Assembly (NCBI GenBank): GCA_964415445.1
Contig: CAYQAE010000102.1
Span: 1-5,491, forward strand
Length of the DNA: 5,491 nt
From: CAYQAE01 sp964415445 [NCBI: uncultured archaeon]
GTDB lineage: Archaea > CAYQAE01
Direction of reading: 5' to 3'
This document shows, piece after piece, positions 1 to 3,649 of this stretch. The notes beneath the pieces were generated by a model that was not told the origin of the DNA, did no database searches, and was given only the letters and a program-made list of their open reading frames with translations. Position 1 is the first letter of the stretch. Every line of letters begins with the position of its first letter. Made by a program: the position numbers and the translations under genes.

Positions 1-119
1 CAAAACAAATAAAGAAATCTAAAATGGAAGACAAATCAACAAATTTAGATGAAAATCAACTCTCACAACTCAAGCAAGAAGTTGAAAATATCACATCAGA
101 TACTAAAACAAAAGAATAA
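1..119 (+). CDS. C-terminal end of an unidentified hydrophilic protein (5' truncated)
   Basis: The frame beginning at base 3 is open to the TAA at 117-119 and gives 38 codons, so the gene starts outside the window. The visible tail is very polar, rich in Lys, Glu, Asn, Ser, Gln and Thr (it ends NITSDTKTKE), with no hydrophobic segment. Its heptad-like spacing (LSQLKQEVENI) could be a short helix or coiled coil. An internal ATG at 24 exists but has no promoter-like sequence I can see. I read this as the end of a longer protein because the composition is coding-like and the frame abuts the next gene's stop exactly. The function cannot be told from this tail. It converges on the minus-strand gene with no intergenic base between the stop codons. 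Confidence 0.55.
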   Translation, partial: KQIKKSKMEDKSTNLDENQLSQLKQEVENITSDTKTKE

Positions 120-818
120 TTAAAATGCTTCTAAATCTCTTCCTAGCTTAAAAAACCCTAATGATACAAAAAGACCCATAAAAGCATAACATAGTGGTTT
201 TAAAAAAAGTAATTCTTCCAAAACAACATTGGCTAAGATCTCACCAACATTAGATAGAAATCCAAAAAAAGCGCCTACAGAAATAAAAAACCAACTCTCT
301 TTTGCAGCACCTTTCATCATGTTAAAGACAGGTATAATATTATAGATAATTAAAAACCAAACTAAACCTAAAAAAGGAACATAAAACATCCTAACAGGTA
401 AAGCCCTATCTATAACAATAATTAAAGATATTATAGATAAACTCCAAATAATTATACCTAAAAATATATATCTTGTAAGCTTGAGAGCTTTTTCTAAGTT
501 ATATTTTTTTAATTCTAATTGACCTGTTATAAATATGGCACCTAAAGCGAGATACCAATATGCTACTAAATATAAACTTAATGAGATAGTTGAGGCTAAA
601 GCATCTTCTCCTTGGATATTCATCTGATTTATATCAAAAAAGAGGGAAAGAACAAATGTGATAGATGCACCCACACAAGATAATGCAGATCCCAAAGCCC
701 AATAATAATATGCTTTTGATCCACCTTTTGTTTTTTTATAAATTCGCATAGCTAAAATTGCGATAATTAAGGTTACAATTACAACTACAAATGAAGTTAC
801 AGCTAAACTTGAAGCCAT
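120..818 (-). CDS. Seven-transmembrane-helix protein of unknown function
   Basis: This is a complete 232-residue frame starting at ATG (818-816) and ending at TAA (122-120). Seven hydrophobic helices are visible at about residues 4-25, 37-61, 76-100, 116-136, 144-165, 175-199 and 204-225. Loops rich in Lys/Arg (26-36, 102-115, 166-174) alternate with acidic or neutral ones (62-75, 136-143). By the positive-inside rule this predicts N-terminus outside and C-terminus inside, the topology of 7TM sensor modules fused to signalling enzymes. Here the protein ends right after helix 7 (GRDLEAF), so there is no output domain. I do not recognise the family. A stand-alone sensory or membrane-scaffold role is only a guess. 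It is transcribed away from the uppP side and converges with the gene at 1-119. The start is supported by a TATA-like stretch 25-35 bases upstream. Confidence 0.8.
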   Translation of the reverse strand: MASSLAVTSFVVVIVTLIIAILAMRIYKKTKGGSKAYYYWALGSALSCVGASITFVLSLFFDINQMNIQGEDALASTISLSLYLVAYWYLALGAIFITGQLELKKYNLEKALKLTRYIFLGIIIWSLSIISLIIVIDRALPVRMFYVPFLGLVWFLIIYNIIPVFNMMKGAAKESWFFISVGAFFGFLSNVGEILANVVLEELLFLKPLCYAFMGLFVSLGFFKLGRDLEAF

Positions 819-838
819 AATAAATACTTAAATGGTAA

Positions 839-859
839 TTTTTTAATTATTTTTAAAAA
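839..859 (-). promoter_or_regulatory. Probable archaeal TATA region for the minus-strand 7TM gene
   Basis: On the minus strand this reads TTTTTAAAAATAATT followed by TAAAAAATT. The two overlapping A/T cores are centred about 34 and 25 bases before the ATG at 818. Either would give a leaderless or near-leaderless transcript. The whole region is AT-rich, so the exact box cannot be fixed by eye. Confidence 0.3.
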
Positions 860-882
860 GAATACAAAATTGAATAAGTATT

Positions 883-892
883 TTTATAAATA
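883..892 (+). promoter_or_regulatory. Probable TATA box for the 73-residue membrane protein gene
   Basis: TTTATAAATA is centred about 27 bases upstream of the ATG at 915, the spacing expected for an archaeal TATA box driving a leaderless mRNA. No ribosome-binding site is seen before the ATG (the preceding bases are TTCTATATTT), which agrees with leaderless translation. It is the clearest promoter-like element in the window. Confidence 0.5.
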
Positions 893-914
893 AATTTTTT
901 CTTATTCTATATTT

Positions 915-1136
915 ATGGAAGATAAATACATCGAGCATTTAATGAGAAAATATCCAAAATTAAATGTATTTATTCTAAAATTATTAGTATTAGTACCTCT
1001 ATTTATATTTATAGGTCTGATGTCCCTTTTAGGATATTTTGGTATAATTTCTTATCCTTTTTTACTTCTAATTTGTGGAATATATTCTTTTATTTATTAT
1101 TTGTTAGCAATTAGGAAATTTAGATATTTTAGATAA
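915..1136 (+). CDS. Small two-helix membrane protein, hypothetical
   Basis: This is a complete 73-residue frame, ATG at 915 and TAA at 1134-1136. A charged amphipathic N-terminus (MEDKYIEHLMRKYPK) precedes two hydrophobic helices at about 18-40 and 44-65, and the tail is strongly basic (RKFRYFR). Charge at both ends predicts a hairpin with both termini in the cytoplasm. It resembles no family I can name. It ends 35 bases before the uppP start and runs in the same direction, so the two could be co-transcribed, although a separate TATA-like stretch precedes uppP. Support as a real gene comes from the good TATA box at -27, the coding-like composition and the lack of any competing frame. A role linked to UppP or the envelope is possible only by position. 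Confidence 0.65.
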   Translation: MEDKYIEHLMRKYPKLNVFILKLLVLVPLFIFIGLMSLLGYFGIISYPFLLLICGIYSFIYYLLAIRKFRYFR

Positions 1137-1140
1137 AAAG

Positions 1141-1155
1141 AAATATTATTTTATT
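1141..1155 (+). promoter_or_regulatory. Possible TATA region for uppP
   Basis: AAATATTATTTTATT, preceded by the purine-rich AAAAG at 1136-1140 (BRE-like), is centred about 25 bases before the uppP ATG at 1172. The bases directly before the ATG show no Shine-Dalgarno sequence. The background is so AT-rich that this is only suggestive. Confidence 0.3.
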
Positions 1156-1171
1156 GAATTCAAACTAGATT

Positions 1172-2002
1172 ATGTCACTTAATATCTTCCATGGGATTTT
1201 ATTAGGAATTTTGCAAGGAATCTTTGAATGGTTGCCTATAAGTAGTGAAGGACAAATTATCATATTTTCAGTTTTATTTTTTGAGATGGAAGCACAAGAT
1301 GCATTAGTTTTATCCATTTTTCTCCATTTGGGCACGCTTTTAGCTGCTATTACTTATTTTAGAAAAAGGCTATATTATCTTATAAAAAATCTACCTAATT
1401 TTTTCAAAGGAGAAAGAAATGATCAAACAAAACTTATTAGGTATTTAGTCATATCTACGATATTCACGATTTTAGTTGGAGTTCCAATTTATTTTTTAGT
1501 AAAAAGTATTATTTCTGATTTATCTGGAATATTTATTACTTTAATTATAGGCACTATCTTAATTTTATTTGGATTTATTTTGAAAAAAATACCTAAAACA
1601 GAGTTTAGAGGAAATAATGATACAAAAGCTAGTGATGCTACATCAGTAGGTGCCTTAACTGGTTTATCTGCTATACCTGGCGTAAGTCGTTCAGGTATAT
1701 CTGTTTTAGCTTTATTGATCCGTCAATTTAGAGCAGAAGATGCACTTATTTTATCATTTTTAATGTCTATTCCTACAATTTTGGCAGCAGAAATCGGTAT
1801 AGCTTTAATTGAAGGATTTAATTTTATATCAATTGAAGTTTTGATGGTAGCATTAATATTTTCATATATTAGTGGACTTTTAACTATTAAGGTGCTTTTA
1901 GATCTTACAAAAAAAGTTAAACCTTATGTATTTTCATTTATTTTTGGTCTATTTGCAATTTCTATGGGTTTTATCTTGGTTTTAGTTGAGGTGGTGGTAT
2001 GA
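1172..2002 (+). CDS. uppP: Polyprenyl (undecaprenyl)-diphosphatase, UppP/BacA family
   Basis: This is a complete integral membrane phosphatase of 276 residues, normal for the family. It hydrolyses C55-type polyprenyl diphosphate to the monophosphate, regenerating the lipid sugar carrier at the membrane. In archaea the carrier would be dolichol-like and serve glycosylation of surface proteins and glycolipids. Motif 1 (residues 15-28) is QGIFEWLPISSEGQ, giving the (E/Q)xxxE pair Q15/E19 and Ser25. Motif 2 (169-175) is PGVSRSG, with Ser172 and Arg173 matching the essential S173/R174 of the E. coli enzyme. HLGTLLA at about 52-58 is also typical. The position equal to E. coli His30 is Gln28. The rest is a set of hydrophobic helices. 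The start ATG is fixed by the usual few residues before motif 1. The TGA overlaps the ATG of the glycosyltransferase (ATGA), suggesting coupled translation in a carrier-recycling and glycosylation unit. Confidence 0.93.
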   Translation: MSLNIFHGILLGILQGIFEWLPISSEGQIIIFSVLFFEMEAQDALVLSIFLHLGTLLAAITYFRKRLYYLIKNLPNFFKGERNDQTKLIRYLVISTIFTILVGVPIYFLVKSIISDLSGIFITLIIGTILILFGFILKKIPKTEFRGNNDTKASDATSVGALTGLSAIPGVSRSGISVLALLIRQFRAEDALILSFLMSIPTILAAEIGIALIEGFNFISIEVLMVALIFSYISGLLTIKVLLDLTKKVKPYVFSFIFGLFAISMGFILVLVEVVV

Positions 2003-2011
2003 GGAATTTGA

Positions 2012-2851
2012 AGAAAAAAGAGGTTTATTTTAATTCTAATAATTTTTGGATCATCTTTTATTCGTATCTATAATTTAGATAGATCTAGTACTTTATGGGA
2101 TGGCGCGGTCTATTCTTTAGTTGCCAATGATATTTATAAAAATCAAACCCGATGGCCAAAAGATTTCAGAATACACCCTCCCCTAGCTATGTATCCAATG
2201 ACTTTAATTTTTTCTATTTTTGGAATGAGTGATTTCACAGCTAGATTATCAACTGTAATATTTGGAACATTAACAGTGCCTTTATGTTATATAGTTGGTT
2301 CTAAATTATATGATAGTAGAGAGACAGGTTTATTTTCAGCACTTTTTGTATCATTTTTAAAATTGCATGTTAATTTTAGTCGTGGAGCGACTTTAGATAT
2401 TCTATTAATATTTATATATATTTTAATTTTTTATTTTGTAAATAAATCTATTCAAAATAGCTTTTATTTGATACATACTGCTGTATTTTTAGCATTATCA
2501 ATTTGGATTAAATATACATCGTTTTTTGTGTTGCTTATTATTTTAATTTATATCTTATTAGTTGATCCAAAAAAATTAGCTACTAAAAATTTTATAATTG
2601 CTATATCTCTTTTTATTCTTATCTGTGTTCCTTTATTTATCGGATTAGCTGAAGTTAATTTTTTTCCAATTGAATGGCATCTAAATCATCATGAAGGTAG
2701 CAAGGAAAATCATTTTTTAATATTTTTATGGAATTTAGTTGAATTTTATCATATTTTTTTATTTATAGGCATTTTATCTATTTTTATTACTTTTAAAAAT
2801 CATAGAGATCTTGATTTATTTTATTTGGTTTGTAGCTTTTTTCATATTTAA
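2012..2851 (+). CDS. N-terminal catalytic part of the GT-C glycosyltransferase (frame fragment)
   Basis: This open frame lies between the TGA at 2009-2011 and the TAA at 2849-2851. The first ATG is at 2189, giving 220 residues, but the 59 codons before it are clearly part of the protein. They encode the first helix (RFILILIIFGSSFIR), the loop with WDGAVY, and RIHPPL. No ATG, GTG or TTG occurs in frame between 2012 and 2189, so an ATG-2189 product would lack the catalytic aspartate loop. Downstream it encodes the ARLSTVIFGTLTVP helix, the VNFSRGATLD motif and several further helices. The last residues before the stop (CSFFHI) are probably out-of-frame sequence beyond the second break. Confidence 0.6.
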   Translation, partial: RKKRFILILIIFGSSFIRIYNLDRSSTLWDGAVYSLVANDIYKNQTRWPKDFRIHPPLAMYPMTLIFSIFGMSDFTARLSTVIFGTLTVPLCYIVGSKLYDSRETGLFSALFVSFLKLHVNFSRGATLDILLIFIYILIFYFVNKSIQNSFYLIHTAVFLALSIWIKYTSFFVLLIILIYILLVDPKKLATKNFIIAISLFILICVPLFIGLAEVNFFPIEWHLNHHEGSKENHFLIFLWNLVEFYHIFLFIGILSIFITFKNHRDLDLFYLVCSFFHI

Positions 2852-3443
2852 TGGATTCATCCTTGCGTTTACATTTTCTCAATATTTTTTGCCATTTATT
2901 ATCTCTTTAATTTTTCCTAGTGCTCATTTAATTTCTCAAATATTTTTTAAAGAGAATTATAGATCTAATTTACTTTCTAATTCTTCTTGTTATATTTTTT
3001 TTATTTTAGGTATTGTAGGGTTTTTAGTTTCTTTTACAATTTCTATAAATTATTTTAGGGAAAAACATGAAAAAGAATATATATCTGATTCTGTTGATTA
3101 TATCTCTCCAAAAGTTGATAATAATGATACTGTTTTAGTTCCAAACGATTATCCTCAAGCTTATTATGATATGAAAAAATCTGCTCTAAAATATTTACAT
3201 TTTATGGGTGTATATAGATTTTATCTAGGAGATAAATGTAATATTGATGGTTATTATTTAAATAATGGTTCTGTAAATGTTTCTGCTATTTTGGATAAAG
3301 ATGTAAAATATATTGTAGTTATATATGGTATGGGATTTATAGATGAAGAAATTTTTGAAGATATTAGAGAAAATAATTTTTTTATTGATAATTATGAATA
3401 TGTAGATTCATTTGATGATACAGAGATTTGGAAGAGGAAATAA
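2811..3443 (+). CDS. C-terminal part of the GT-C glycosyltransferase (frame fragment)
   Basis: This frame ends at TAA 3441-3443. The only available start is a TTG at 2811, with no promoter-like or ribosome-binding sequence, inside the coding region of the previous fragment. It is best read as the continuation of the glycosyltransferase. Three hydrophobic helices (IWFVAFFIFNGFILAF, then FLPFIISLIF, then a segment around ILGIVGFLVSFTI) lead into a soluble tail of about 130 residues from about base 3055. The tail is rich in Asp, Asn and Tyr and includes VDNNDTVLVPNDYPQAYY and KYIVVIYGMG. Such extracytoplasmic tails are usual at the C-terminus of prokaryotic PMT_2-type enzymes and may bind the acceptor. 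Confidence 0.6.
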   Translation: MIYFIWFVAFFIFNGFILAFTFSQYFLPFIISLIFPSAHLISQIFFKENYRSNLLSNSSCYIFFILGIVGFLVSFTISINYFREKHEKEYISDSVDYISPKVDNNDTVLVPNDYPQAYYDMKKSALKYLHFMGVYRFYLGDKCNIDGYYLNNGSVNVSAILDKDVKYIVVIYGMGFIDEEIFEDIRENNFFIDNYEYVDSFDDTEIWKRK

Positions 3444-3506
3444 TTTATTTGAAAATCAAACCTACAATGTATATAGGTATTTTAAAAATTAAGAGAAAAA
3501 AATAAG

Positions 3507-3521
3507 TAGGATATAATCCTA
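3507..3521 (+). promoter_or_regulatory. Palindrome TAGGAT-ATA-ATCCTA with TATA-like core
   Basis: This is a perfect 6-bp inverted repeat with a 3-base spacer. Its centre (ATATAAT) lies about 26 bases before an ATG at 3539, where a response-regulator remnant begins. It could be a TATA box embedded in an operator, that is, a promoter occluded by a dimeric regulator. It sits in the 206-base stretch between the glycosyltransferase and the kinase, which holds no intact gene. Confidence 0.3.
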
Positions 3522-3538
3522 AAGCACTAAAGAAAATA

Positions 3539-3606
3539 ATGAACTTATAAAAACAATTATTGTTGATGATAAGGAAGTTATAGAGATCTATCGTATAACT
3601 AGCTGA
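3539..3606 (+). pseudogene. Response-regulator receiver-domain remnant
   Basis: The frame ending at TGA 3604-3606 reads ELIKTIIVDDKEVIEIYRITS. This matches the first strand and helix of CheY-like receivers, where a hydrophobic strand ends in the acidic Asp pair (DD at 3565-3570) that helps bind Mg2+, followed by an amphipathic helix with a Tyr or Leu. An ATG at 3539 is in a different frame (it stops at once, MNL then TAA). One extra base just after ATGAA would join it to the receiver frame as M-x-LIKTIIVDD, exactly how such proteins begin. The remaining roughly 100 residues, including the phospho-acceptor Asp, are absent. It lies just upstream of a histidine kinase on the same strand, the expected place for a cognate regulator. 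The match is short, so chance resemblance remains possible. Confidence 0.45.
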
Positions 3607-3610
3607 GTAA

Positions 3611-3630
3611 ATCATAAGTTTTTTTATGAT
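3611..3630 (+). promoter_or_regulatory. Inverted repeat ATCATAA-N6-TTATGAT overlapping the kinase promoter
   Basis: A perfect 7-bp inverted repeat (3611-3617 and 3624-3630) flanks GTTTTT. The right arm with its T run (T7 at 3619-3625) forms the TATA-like sequence TTTTTATGATAA, about 20-30 bases before the kinase ATG at 3650. It could be an operator over the kinase promoter. The T7 run could also act as an archaeal-type terminator for transcripts arriving from upstream. Both uses are compatible, and neither is proven by the sequence. Confidence 0.35.
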
Positions 3631-3649
3631 AAGTAATTAATAATACTTG

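Larger units (their letters stand above)
1999..3443 (+). pseudogene. GT-C glycosyltransferase (ArnT/PMT-like), interrupted by two +1 frameshifts
   Basis: Read through two frame changes, this region encodes 480 residues, the usual size for ArnT/PMT-type enzymes. Those enzymes move a sugar from a polyprenyl-phosphate sugar to a protein or lipid on the outer membrane face. The ATG at 1999 overlaps the uppP stop. In that frame translation ends after 24 residues (TAA 2071-2073). Removing one A from the A6 run at 2014-2019 gives MRNLKKKRFILILIIFG, a first helix, and joins the open frame that runs to 2851. A second +1 change near 2815-2826 joins the frame ending at 3443. Restored landmarks are WDGAVY with Asp34 (the family's first-loop acidic catalytic residue), HPPL at 59-62, SRGATLD at 127-133, about ten helices, and a C-terminal soluble domain of roughly 130 residues. 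It may be a decaying gene, or an intact one with two sequencing indels. Uncoupled restarts look unlikely, because neither piece has a good start. Confidence 0.8.

Noticed and set aside
2014-2020. A AAA AAG as a programmed -1 slippery site
   Set aside because: The heptamer is not in the right phase for the incoming frame, and the needed change is +1 rather than -1. No downstream pseudoknot is evident.
2811-2813. TTG as the start of an independent downstream gene
   Set aside because: It lies inside the preceding coding frame with no promoter, and the product begins in the middle of a transmembrane helix that continues the glycosyltransferase.
3647-3649. TTG as the kinase start
   Set aside because: The next codon is ATG at 3650. 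With a probable TATA at about -26 from the ATG, the ATG is the better start and only one residue differs.
3444-3649. Non-coding RNA or riboswitch in the 206-base gap before the kinase
   Set aside because: Too AT-rich, with only two short palindromes and no extended paired structure. Receiver-like codons explain part of it better.
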